Notes under the pieces: model-generated
The model's database searches: none
What the model was told of the DNA's origin: nothing
Seen by the model: only the letters and a program-made list of their open reading frames with translations
Source: Asterias amurensis
Taxonomy: Eukaryota; Echinodermata; Asteroidea; Forcipulatida; Asteriidae
Direction of reading: 5' to 3'
Assembly (NCBI RefSeq): GCF_032118995.1
Contig: NC_092668.1
Location: 14,673,501-14,737,500 of the forward strand
DNA length: 64,000 bases
Part shown: piece by piece, positions 36,701 through 47,449 of the stretch
Numbering within the stretch: the first letter of the stretch is position 1
How the letters are laid out: each line of letters begins with the position of its first letter
Position numbers and translations under genes: made by a program

Positions 36701-38940
36701 GAGTTCTGGACTGTGAATGGGTTCTTTCCGTAAATGTTTTCTGAACTCTAAATGGATTCTGGACATTGAATGGGTACTGAACTATGAGTGGGGTTTGATC
36801 CACACTTACCACACTCGGCATCTGATCAGGGTCAAGTTTCTTCTGTGGCTGCTGAGGCTGCTGTTGAATACCAGGTTGGCCCATTCCTGGATGGGCCATT
36901 CCTGGTTGGGCCATTCCTGGTTGGGCCATTCCTGGCTGCCGTACACCCGGCTGCCCCATCCCTGGTTGTCCCATCCCTGGTTGTCCCATCCCTGGTTGGC
37001 CCATCCCTGGTTGTCCCATTCCTGGCTGTCCCATTCCTGGCTGTCCCATTCCACTATACTGCTGAGGACCCCCTGGTCTAGGCATCCCACTAGCTGGTGA
37101 CATTGGGGGTGTCGGACCTGACCCCGATGGTTGATATCCCATACTGCTTGGCGGGGGAGCTCCACCTATCGAGTACGGTGCAGGGGCTCCACCACCAGCG
37201 GGCCGAGTTGCATTGTATCCACCACCTTGTTGTGGGTACATCGACGGCGGGGCCATGTTGGTCTGACCTGGTTGGTGGGGGGCATACATACTGGTTGGAG
37301 GCTGACCTGGCCTGCTGGCAGGAGGTGGACCTGACATACTTGATGTTGGGGGTGGACCACTCATCATTGGAGGTTGGCTTCGACCCATGTTTGTTGGTGG
37401 TGCACCCTGAGGTGGTTAAGATAATAATTGGAAAGTTAGTTTCCTTATCATTGGTATCATCTTACCATAATTAGCCACAAAATTATAATCTGCTCATGAA
37501 TATTTTACAATAATTTATCAATCTTTGTCACACCCATACCATCTGAAAACACCATACTAAAGTATGGCCTCAGTGTAATTCCCGGCCTGACTCACTGACA
37601 GGTTGGATCGGGTCTGGGGTTCATGCTCAAATCTGGGGATCAGGTTGGCTCAGTGGTTTCTTTCCCTGCCTTTCACTTCTGTGAACCCTGGTTTGAATTC
37701 CACCCCAGACTTGCATGTGGATTGGGTTTTCAGTCCCAAATCAAAGATTTCTTCTCGTTTCCTATGCATCCTTTTGTTGGCGCTAATTGTGCTGTTGGGT
37801 GCGTAATCAAATAAATAAATAAAAATAACCACCATTCAATTATCTACTTACCATTCCTTGGGGGGGTCCTGCAGGGGGTCCTGAAGGGGGTCCTTGGGGT
37901 GACCCTTGAGCAGGACCTTGAGGTGGTCCACTAAGACTCATATTATTCATTTGGTTGGACAGCTGGCCTTGCGTTGCACCATACTGTGGCTGCTGAGGCG
38001 GCTGTGGCTGATAGAATCCTGGTTGGCTAGATGGAGGTTGGTTAGGAGGTCCAGGCTGAGCTGGAACTCTACCAGATGACAACAAAACATTGAAGTTTTA
38101 ACAACATTTTGAATTGTTGAGAAGGAAAACATCCAATATTTTCAAAATCACTCCGTAATTGGTCCCCATCTGTAGAATTTGACCTGAAAAATGTGTTTCT
38201 TCACCAGTGGCACCAATAACCTTTAGCCCCTTTTGACATTATTGAGCAAACTCCAGTGGCTTTTGAATCTCAACGGCACCCCCAAGCTCGCACCCCCATG
38301 CTCGTCGTATCAATTTTTTTCTGCTCAAAATTAACATTAATGACCTTAGTTTACATGTTGTGATGTAATTTAATGTGTCATGTGGGCTGAGCAGTCTAGT
38401 GCACTTATGTTCTGGTTGCTAGGCTTTTATTGCAAAGGGGGGTCAAATGCCAGCCATGACACTTGGTTTTGATTGGTCAATGTATGAAGAGGCGAAACCT
38501 AATCCCTTGAATAAATTGTACACTTCTCACCTGTTTGGTTGACCACCACTGTACCCCATCGGAGCGCCTTGCGTTGTCGGCGGCATACTACTATAACCAT
38601 TTTGTCCGGGTTGGCCGTACGGTTGGTGCTGATTCGTTGTAGGGGGCGAGGTACCATGGCTGGATGGACCGTTCATAGCTGGTGCCCCGTAACCCTGTTG
38701 CTGAGGAGGATTCCCTCGCCCTTCTCCAAAGGCACCGATTGGTTGTTTGCCCTGGGGTGGTGGGCCCATTGGTGGTAGGCCACCACTACTGGGCGGCGGG
38801 GGCTGGGCATTTACCCCTGCTCCGTAATAGTTGTTTGGGGCGGGTCCGCCATATTGACTAGGATTTCTCCCCGCCTGCGAAGACGGGACACCATAGTTCT
38901 GTTGTTGATTATAACCGGCCGGTCCTTGATTATAACTCAT
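27766..38940 (-). CDS. SEC24C: COPII coat cargo adaptor SEC24, C/D class
   Basis: Inner COPII subunit that pairs with SEC23 and selects cargo at ER exit sites. Exons: 38531-38940, 37852-38068, 36810-37406, 36349-36460, 36062-36189, 35439-35577, 34613-34853, 34046-34237, 33696-33789, 33292-33408, 32800-32970, 31303-31545, 30815-30953, 30410-30528, 29053-29233, 28301-28582, 27766-27906. About 1173 residues (human SEC24C 1094). A Pro/Gly/Gln-rich disordered N-terminus (to about 415) is followed by a zinc finger ([11 protein letters not shown]...CAFC, about 489-534), the vWA-like trunk ([25 protein letters not shown]), the beta-sandwich and helical parts ([26 protein letters not shown]) and the gelsolin module (GNMMFLWIG) ending [18 protein letters not shown]. 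Exon 29053-29233 is 181 bp where phase needs 180; see findings. C versus D orthology is unresolved; the gene is probably pre-duplication. Confidence 0.96.
29290..29410 (-). repeat. dispersed GGCAATGACC-type repeat in a SEC24 intron
   Basis: Reverse complement of the module order at 18527-18660: GCATTGCCTTGGTGCCCTTGAGAATGCTAC then AGTAGAAATTTACAATTCTCATAGGGTGCCCTTTACCAAG. Confidence 0.65.
31615..32710. repeat. array of about 115-bp monomers, split by a hAT-like insertion
   Basis: Monomers start near 31615, 31709 and 32593, each with the order CAACCCTCCTACTG, TGACCATTCA, TGACTGATAGATG, CCAGCCTG, ATGATATCATGT(A/G)GT, AATGCATCTACACAG. Diverged single copies lie at about 34990-35110, 49540-49660 (inverted) and 54905-54960. 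It lies in the SEC24 intron between exons 32800-32970 and 31303-31545. Confidence 0.7.
31825..32584. mobile_element. 760-bp nonautonomous hAT-like transposon with 8-bp target duplication
   Basis: TAAGCTTGGGCGATAT at 31825 mirrors ATATCGCCCAAGCTTA ending at 32584, and subterminal TATCGCGAT and CGATTATATC motifs occur on both sides. The same 8 bases, GACACAGT, flank both ends (31817-31824 and 32585-32592), as expected for the hAT superfamily. There is no transposase frame. The insertion falls exactly between monomers of the surrounding repeat. Confidence 0.85.
34310..34405. repeat. second copy of the repeat that borders the ACSL minisatellite
   Basis: TTTCATTTGTTCTGATTGTAAGCCAAGCACTC ... ACTAGCCAAGAACCCAATGG parallels TTTCATTTATTCTGGTTGTGAAGCCAACGACTC ... 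ACTAGCCAAGAACCCCATG at 6187-6263. This copy has no 18-bp expansion. Confidence 0.7.
34437..34592 (-). repeat. tRNA-derived SINE type A
   Basis: Minus copy: CGGTTGGATTTGAACCGGGG (B-box region) and CACTACGCCAACCTGACC (A-box region), with the body AACACTGAGAACCCAATCCACAT. It lies in a SEC24 intron. Confidence 0.7.
35800..36030 (-). repeat. tRNA-derived SINE type D
   Basis: The body (CTCAGCTCCCTGGAGAGTAT, GTACCCATTTTATACCC) is followed by CATCATGCTCAAGGACA and the head GGATTCAAACCCACACTCC, GCTTGAATTTGATGTTCTAAACCAGTCGGTAATGACAC. Relatives lie at 1558-1722 and about 23590-23690. Confidence 0.6.
36655..36790. repeat. degenerate 20-24-bp tandem repeat in a SEC24 intron
   Basis: GGTTCTGGACATTGAA(C/T)GG and variants repeat about six times, ending roughly 20 bases before the donor of exon 36810-37406. 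Confidence 0.75.
36875..37050 (-). repeat. 15-bp in-frame tandem repeat coding for GMGQP
   Basis: About 12 units in SEC24 exon 3, read on the minus strand as GMGQP with GMAQP, GVRQP and GMAHP variants. It lies within the disordered N-terminal region. Confidence 0.9.
37632..37828 (+). repeat. tRNA-derived SINE type A, near full length
   Basis: Plus orientation with A-box GGTTGGCTCAGTGGT (37643-37657), B-box GGTTTGAATTCC (37690-37701), a body with GTGGATTGGGTTTTCAGTCCC and an AAATAAATAAATAAAAATAA tail. It sits between SEC24 exons 2 and 3, in antisense to that gene. Confidence 0.8.
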
Positions 38941-41003
38941 GGTTGTGCTACGAAGATACTCAAATTCTTATTGACGTATCGTCAGAAAAAAAGTACACAC
39001 AACAGAAACCGCTGTCCAGGAATAACTTTTGATTTTGTTGACAGTCAAAAAGTCGTCAGGAGAGGACCAACAAAACATTCCAGTTTACAACTCACTATGT
39101 GAGTTCATCAAGAAATGGTACCAAGTCATTGAGATCTTCTTAGATTGTGTCTTTTCCGGTTCAATTGGTAATATTACGTCACCTCTAAACACGTAGCTAT
39201 AAACACGAACTGCTTACCGTACGATTACACTACATGCAGTTAACACACATGTCAAAATGGCCGCCGTCCAGCGTTTTTGGTAGGAAACACTCGGTATTTT
39301 ACCCTTGAAATTCCTCAAAACAACAACAAAACTGCAGAATGTTACTCACACAATGTGTAACTATGTTCGTGAGAACCCAGAACAAGAACTTTGGATCTTT
39401 TCTAGGTTCAAAAGTTGGAAATAATCATCGACTTACGGACTTTCTTAATGCCACGTATGGTTAAGCAGTGACATCGACATCAGGATGTGCACATGCGCAG
39501 TACAGCCACGTAGGCAAGTTTGCTTAGTTGGTTCGCAGACACCAGGGACATTGTCTTTGTGTGTACAGCTGGAAAACGGGGTACCAGCGTCCGTTTTTGT
39601 CCTTTTTTGACCCTGAAACTGTCGATTTTTAATAAAAATGAAAAAAAACTCTACCATTAAAAAGATTTGTGATGCATGTTATTGGGAATTATGAAATCAA
39701 GTAAGTCGCCATATGGGGCTTCCATACGCGTATTTCAAGTGCGACGCCGTGGATCAAAATAAAATTAATTAACAATTTAGTGGGCGTTGGGCTCTGATAA
39801 AAGTTCAAAACATTTCAGGTCACTTCATACCTCCATCCATGGCATGCTTCAAGTTAGAATGTATTCAATGCAGACGCCTCAAGATTTTTGTCTTTCCTCT
39901 AATAATAATAACACTAACAATTATGTAAATCATAAACTTTGACGAAGATTTTAACAAACAGAAACTAAGGAAAAGTATGCTTTTTATCAAAAATGGGTCT
40001 AAATAGGCCTACTAAAATGTCACTGGTAAACTTTCTAGCCCGAGTGATCGATTCTGTAGTGTACTGAAGACTTCTTTCAAGTCTGAGATCGCATTCTTGC
40101 ATCAGCGATTGCAAACTTGCCCCGTGTGAGGGCGCTATTTTTGGGCAACCGTTGGTAAGACTAAAAATATACCCGATCACAGATAACATAACCAAGTCTC
40201 TACTCTACGTTTCAAACTTTTAAAAACTTAAATCTCCAAGTTGACAACAAAGAACATGTGCCTCATTTCATAGAGCCTAAGCACAAAAACCCGCTAAGCA
40301 CGGGAAAATCTTGCTTACAAAAAACAGATTACCAGCCAACATTCCATGTGAGTTAACACTTTATGAAACTCGGCCCAGATCAAACCGACCCGAACCAGAG
40401 TGAACCTGCATCTATTGCAAGGGGGTGGCATCTCAAGACATGAGGATTTTATTGATTGACACATTCTACCCTGAATATTGATCTAGATTAGGGGTATGAG
40501 TCGAAGGAGGCACACCCGGGGCTTGGTGGTCCTTTTGGGCTGGTTGGGGGTATCTGCTTCGGGGTGGACTTATCATGCTTATTTTGTGCTTAGCATCTCA
40601 CTTAAAGCATCTCACATGATCAGACAAAGAGATTGAAGAAGGCTGATCATTCTAGCCTCAGGCACAAACACAGAGAGCCCTTGAAACGTGGAACCAAGAA
40701 ACTATAAAAGAGCAACCATGACGATGGCGAAACAATAGCTGAAAGTTGTTCAACACAAATCAATAATTTGTCACATAAAATTAAGCCAATAAACAAATAC
40801 TTCTCAGAAAACGAACATAAAAACTTTCAGACAATGGTTTTACTGTGTGTTTAATAAGGCTTGTTTCATCAAGTCCAACAGTAAACAAAATAGGGAACAT
40901 AATTTTTTGTTTTGCTTGTTCGCTTATTTATATCCAAAGGAATAATCACTTATTCATGACTCAGATTGCGGCATCTTACAAATGTCCCTCCAGGAGCTCC
41001 GGC

Positions 41004-41391
41004 TTAAAGGCAGTGGACACTATTGGTAATTACTCAAAATAATTATTTGCATAAAACCTTTCTTGCTGACGAATAATGGGGAGAGGTTGATGGTATAAAA
41101 CATTGTGAGAAAAGGCTCCCTCTGAAGTGCCATAGTTTTCGAGAAAGAAGTAATTTTCCACGATTTTGATTTCGAGACCTCAGATTTAGAACTTGAGGTC
41201 TCAAAATCAACCATCTAAACGCACACAACTTCGTGTGACAAGGGTGTTTTTTTCTTTCATTATTATCTCGCAACTTCGATGACCGATTGAGCTCAAATTT
41301 TCACAGGTTTGTTATTTTACGCATAATTGTTGAGATACACCAACGAAGGCTAGAGTCTTTGACAACTACCAATGGTGTCCACTGCCTTTAA
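41004..41391. mobile_element. 388-bp TTAA-flanked MITE, best-preserved copy
   Basis: TTAA AGGCAGTGGACAC TATTGGTAATTA at the left mirrors TACCAATG GTGTCCACTGCCT TTAA at the right. An internal hairpin lies at about 41164-41212 (GATTTCGAGACCTCA / TGAGGTCTCAAAATC). TTAA ends suggest a piggyBac-like nonautonomous element. Related copies lie at 11256, 41855-42208 and 43573-43935. Confidence 0.8.
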
Positions 41392-41854
41392 GCCCCCGCG
41401 CAGTGTATATGATGGATTATACATTTTGCTGGATTTGTAAAAAAAACAATTGTTTCTTATGATCGACTTGATGTTCGAAAAAAATTATAACGCACGGCAG
41501 GTATCTTGCTATCCACCCATGGCACTGTGACGAAAACGAGGCTGGGAGCAAGTTCGTCTGACCCCCCATATATGATACTGAGAACTATCTTTATTTACTG
41601 TGAGACAGGGGACCAAACACACGGTTTAAAGCCAAAGGGGCACGGACGCAATCCTCTTTGAATTATTAAAAAGACAAGTAGGGGTGGGAGACGATTGTGT
41701 CGCTGAGGATGTGTGGTCAACAAAAGACACCAAAGGAAAAAAATCGAAGACTGGACGAAGCTCTTCGATGTGATGTTGTTTTTACTGTCACCGCCCCCAT
41801 GAATGTTTGCAACGTGTAGTCCTTGACCTATACAAGAGTTATGTTTTGGCTAAC

Positions 41855-42208
41855 GGCTCTTGACACTATTGGTAAATACTCAAAACAATTGTTAGCATAA
41901 AAACTTACTTGGTAACGAGAAATGGAGAGCTGTTGATAGTATAAAACGTTGTGATAAACAGCTCTCTCTGATGTACACGTAATTTCTTAATTAAATAATA
42001 AAAGACTTCAGCCGAAGCCTTTAATTATACATGTGAAGAGCACACAAAGTAGTGCAATAAGTATGTTTTCTGTTTTAATATTCTCCTGCAACTTTAAAGA
42101 ACAGTTGAACCCAAAATTCACAGGTTTGTTATGATATGCATTATGTTTGGACACACAAAGTGAGAATACCTTTCTTTGACAATTACCAAACGTTTCCGTT
42201 ACCTTTAA
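41855..42208. mobile_element. degenerate copy of the TTAA-flanked MITE
   Basis: It shares GACACTATTGGTAAATACTCAAAA, GTTGATAGTATAAAACGTTGTGA, ATTCACAGGTTTGTTATGATATGC and a right end running to CCTTTAA. An internal hairpin, AAGACTTCAGCCGAAGCCTTT, is not in the 41004 copy but is in the 43573 copy. Confidence 0.7.
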
Positions 42209-43124
42209 GATTGCGGTCTGAGCACCCCACCCATCTCACTCTGACCCCGCCCCTGCATGGACACTCCATCCCTGTCGTGAACTGCCCAATGTTTATCGGT
42301 CCCGTTATATTCATCTCCAAGAAGTTTCCCCTCAGAAGTAAACAATGGATGCTAATCGATTTCGTTTGAGAACAATTGTACGTTCTTCCGTTAGTCTTCT
42401 GGCTGGAGATTGCTCTAATCGATCATTCTGGAGCTAGGCATCGTATTTGTGACTTACTCGAGAATGTCAATTATTAATAGCATAGATTTTAGCTTTAATA
42501 ATGTTCCCATGCGTAATTGCCTAGGGGTGCAGTGCAAGACACAAAAACCCTGTTTTGGACTTTGGGCTATCGGCTTCGGTCTTTAGGTCCCATCAAGATG
42601 AACGCTTTTCCTAGGCTGTGGCTTGCTTTAAGACAAAGCCGGTATTCAGAAGCCATGGTCTCGAAATTGGTCTAAAAGATTGCAATACCGAGAGGGCACA
42701 GCCTGGAGCCCTGATCAGAAATATTGTAATAAATATACAGATGGAGCCCCTCTATAATTAGTTGCTATATCTCATTTGGCTTCCACATTAAGCATAGTCT
42801 TTTTTCTCCAATAGAAGAAGAATGACTCCCACTTGACAAAGAAAACATGGAGGACAAAAAGTACCCCCGGCCCAGTGATCAATGAGCCCTCTTGGACAAA
42901 GTATTCGATCGATCAAGTGAGGAGTTAGTCGATAAAATCCCAAGAGGTAGTTGATAAGATGCCCTTCGGAAGAAGAACCGGGCAGACGCGTTGCTTGAGT
43001 TTGGCTAGAAGGTAGCCCTTCGTTTCGCGAGGGGATAATACTCGCTGCTTCTTGGTCTCATCGTGGGTTTTTTCTTCGGATTAAATTGGAATAAAGTCCT
43101 CCAGGACTGATCCCGATTACCACA

Positions 43125-46100
43125 ATGAGGTAAGATGAACTTAACAGTTAAGTGCCATAATTGATAACAGTGGGACAACTAGGGTCAACGTGTATAGGGA
43201 GACACAAGGTTGTACATTTTTTCCTAGGTGGCACTTCTGGCTAATGAGAGAACTATGTTTCCATTTGCATTTTTTCCTAACAAGCTCCCTTTTCAGAGCT
43301 CTTTTTATGACATTTATTTTGTATAATCTGACGCCATGGAGGTAAAGGGTTGTCTATGTGTTAATTCTTGAAAAAAAAAGTTTAATATTAGCTGATATTA
43401 CTACATAAAAGTGGGATAACAGTTTATTCTGATAACCACGTTTCTTCGAAGTGAAAAGATTCTCAAAAATGCCTAATAGTATCAAAAGCTGACGATGGGC
43501 CTACTTTATAACCTAGTAAGTTTTTATTGCCGATAGTTCTCAGAGTCACCGCCATGCGTATGTACAGGCCCTTTAAAGGCATGTTTGGTAATATTGTCAA
43601 AGACCAGTTTCCTCACTTGGTGTATCCCAACAAACAAACCTGTGAAAATTTGGGCTCAATGTTGCTCTGTGAATTTGCAAGAGGAAAATGAAAGAAAAAA
43701 CACACTTGTTGCATCACTTGTGTGCTTCCATAATGCACAATAAAAGGCTTCAGCCGAACTGTATTATTTCAGTGATAAAATTACCTCTTTCTTGAAACTA
43801 TGTTCAGTGGGAGCCGTTTCTCACAATGTTTTATACTATCAACAGTTCTCCATTGCTCGTTATCAAGTAAGTTTTTATGCTAACAATAATTGTTTGGTAG
43901 TAGTTACCAATAATGTCTAGTCAAGTGCCCTTTAAGTACTACACAGATAATAATTACGATTGCGCTGATCGGTTTTGTTTACATATAATTGTTTATTTTA
44001 GTAAACAACAAATGACGATGACCGGTATCGAGTCTAGTGCAAACTACGGCAATGCCTTTGTTGTCATGCCGATGGAGGACCCTGGTCCACCGAATTACGA
44101 GAAGCCTAAGACATCAACTGAAGAAGATACCCCTAAAAAGGTAAGATCGAAGACAAAATCTGAGAAGTTGCTCGAATTCTGAAAAATATATTATTAACTC
44201 TGCGGCCAGTAGCATAATAAGAAGCATGTCCTCAAAATAATGATTTAGAACCCATAGGTTACTCAGACTTCGCCGGTGGGTTCTGTGTCAGTCTCGCACA
44301 TTTTCAGGGTCAGTTTGAGTAGACAGATTCATATTGACCATGGAAAGGGTCCGGTGTCCCAGCGTAATCTGCCTCCACCCCACCCCTCGGAGATGACGTC
44401 CCCCTATGGGAAATTAATGTTGGCTGAAGGACAATGTCTCAAAAGAAGATATAAGATGTAGTTTGGACAAAGTTCCCCGTATGATTGGGGGGGGGGCACA
44501 GGATCTCTTGCCACACTGGCTCCCTGTGACCCGAATTCCAGGACCATCTTGACCCTGCAGTTTTTACAGATTCATCGGAACTTAAATGGAAAGATTGTTT
44601 CGTTAAAACCCGTGGAAATAACTTGTAAATTGTTGACATTGTGTTTTTATTTTCTCTATCCAATCCACAGAAGGAGACCATCGGCTCCATTGTGACCGAC
44701 TTTGGAAACGAAACAACCGCACATGGAGTGAATAGGATTACCAATGCTAGCAACTGCCTTATCGGTCTCGTTTGGTTGATCGTTCTGCTCGGTGCATTTG
44801 GGCTGTTCTCTTACCAGGGGACATTTCTGGTCCTTGATTACTTCGGCTATCCATACGGTACCACCATTGATGTTGTCACAAAGAACAACGTAGGTTTCCC
44901 TGCCGTTACGGTGTGTAATATGAATAGGCTGAGGCGGTCTAAGCTTGTTGGTACCCGGTTTGAAGGAGTTATTGCCATCGATGGTGGAATCAGTGGAGGA
45001 GATGCCGATTATTCCTGGTTTTTTGACTGGTCTTCACAGGCTAATTGGCTTGATGCGTATCTTTCTTCGGGTGCCGGTGGTGGTGGCGGTGGGAGGAAGA
45101 GGAGGGCCGGTGGAGGCAGCTCTATCGGAGGTGGTGGTGGAAGTTTGGGCGGTGGGGGTGGAAGTTTGGGCGGTGGGGGTGGAAGTTTGGGCGGTGGGGG
45201 TGGAAGTTTGGGCGGTGGGGGTGGAAGTTTGGGCGGTGGGGGTGGAAGTTTGGGCGGTGGGGGTGGAAGTTTGGGCGGTGGGGGTGGAAGTTTGGGCGGT
45301 GGGGGTGGAGGTTTGGGCGGTGGGGGTGGAAGTTTGGGCGGTGGGGGTGGAAGTTTGGGCGGTGGGGGTGGAAGTTTTGGCGGTGGGGGTGGAAGTTTGG
45401 GCGGTGGGGGTGGAAGTTTCGGTGGGGGTGGAAGTTTCGGTGGGGGTGGTAGTTTTGGCGGTCCTGGTGGTGGATTCGGCACTCCCGGTGGTAGTTTCTC
45501 CTTCATCGATGAATGGTTCACCGGTTTCGGCAGCACAGACTTCCAAAACTTCGAGTACGTTGACTACTACGATTTCGGTGACGTCACGGGCGAGAGTGAC
45601 TGGAATGGCTTCCTGGAGAACTCCAAATCAGAGGATTATAGTGACATCATCAACGTTGCCAACCCAACCAGAGATGAGCTGGACGTGTTGGGGCATCAGG
45701 CTGAGGACTTCATTCTGCAGTGTACATTTGACAAGCGTCCTTGCAACTATACGTAAGTTTGAAGTGTTTTGTAGGGGTAATGTGTTGTATTCACAGGCAG
45801 CTTGTAGGCAACAAGCTCAAAGGTACGCAGCGGGACGGACGGGAGCGTGCATTCCAGTTAGAACCAACGGGCAATAGCGCCCAGATGCCCCGGGTGTTTA
45901 GAGGGAGCTGGAACCTCATCACAGACGACAAATTAAGCACTGACATTGGGGTTATGACAATATCTGTCATAATTGGTTTCACTGGTGCGTCCGGCCGGAA
46001 GACAGTCGTGATAAGGTTGCCATGGGGGTTTACCCGATAGTATAGTGCCGAGTCTACACAAAAAACTGACAACAAGTTGGTCTTTTTTTCTTATACAGTG

Positions 46101-46939
46101 ATTTCCACAAGTTTCAAAACAGTCAGTTCGGGAACTGTTTCACGTACAACCACGGCCGAAATGAGACGGCAAGGGAAACAAGCAAGTCAGGCTCGCAGTA
46201 TGGTAAGTAAATTATATACTGTTTTCCCCGGGCTCTCAGTATATTATCCCATACCACTCGTCCAACGTTCTGGTGCACTGGGGATCTTCACACATTAGAC
46301 ATGTGGCTTACATCCCTTCGCTGTAGTTGGATCGGGACACCTGAGAGGCCGTCGTGGCCGTCACAAAACTAACTTACTTGACATTCTACGGAAAGATCTC
46401 CATGCTCGTCAGCTGTACCTTAAAAACCCACAGTGACATACTGTTCCTGTGTACAGTTTATATATATTACATCTCTTCTGCAGAAGGGCGATGCCTGTCT
46501 TGTTCGGGGGCACAAGAAGTAGAGTGCATTGACCGGAACCAGAATTTCGAACCCACACTATCATGAACCCGGTGCATTTTGGACCGCTTAGTCAGTCAGG
46601 GCCGGTCTATCGAAGTCTAGTTTTTGTTCCAAATGCCTGAAGTCGGTCCGTTCAATATTAAAAAAAACTGCTCAATGTTCCTTCACAGGTCTGCATCTTA
46701 CATTGTTCATCGAACAGCCGGAATACGTCGGACTTTTCTCCCCGGAGTCCGGGGTCCGGATCTCTGTTGACGATTGGCAGACGACTCCCAATCCCGAAGA
46801 TACGGGTCTCACTGCCTCCACTGGTCAGGCGACCTCAATTGCTATCAGAAAGGTATTGTTTATGGTATGGGTGAAGATGGGGTGCCAAACATTCCATGGG
46901 CAACCTCTGTTGACTTGATAGTTATCTTTTTTTTTTTTT

Positions 46940-46972
<33 letters not shown>

Positions 46973-47399
46973 GGGGGGGGGGTCCTTTTTTAAGATGATA
47001 AGAATTGGAAATAAAGATGTTAGTTTGTTTTACCCTTTCAGTGTACAATATATATAAATGTACTCAGGACACTTTCCTGAGTTCTGATCACAGGCATTTA
47101 CTCGGGTGAGATTCGAACCCACGACCTTTGTCCTTTGTTTTACCTACAGACTTTCATTGATCGTCTTGGCGGGAAGTACAGTAACTGCACTGACGGTAGC
47201 GATACTCTTTTCGAGTCAGACTTCTTCGCGTATTCACCACTGGCTTGTAAGAAGCAATGTGTGCAGAGGAATCTTCAGGAGTCATGCGGCTGCGTCTCAG
47301 ATCTGCTACTCGAAGGGGAAAAGTGCAGCTTTCTTAACAGCACACAACGTAAGTTCATTGAAAATTATAACCAATCAGGGTTTAATTATTAATTTATTC

Positions 47400-47449
<50 letters not shown>

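Larger units (their letters stand above)
38941..43124. other. divergent interval between SEC24 and the DEG/ENaC-type channel
   Basis: SEC24 5' UTR and promoter should lie in about 38941-39600. TCGTAG directly before the ATG leader could be an acceptor for a noncoding exon. The rest holds a TTAA-type MITE, a related degenerate copy and the CTAAGCA repeat at 40256-40380. The channel's noncoding leader precedes 43125. No other gene was recognised. Confidence 0.6.

Noticed and set aside
45009-45546. Antisense proline-rich and threonine-rich frames of 170-175 codons, and a plus-strand WAVGVEV frame
   Set aside because: They are shadows of the glycine-repeat exon. The channel frame has conserved motifs on both sides of the repeat; the others have none.
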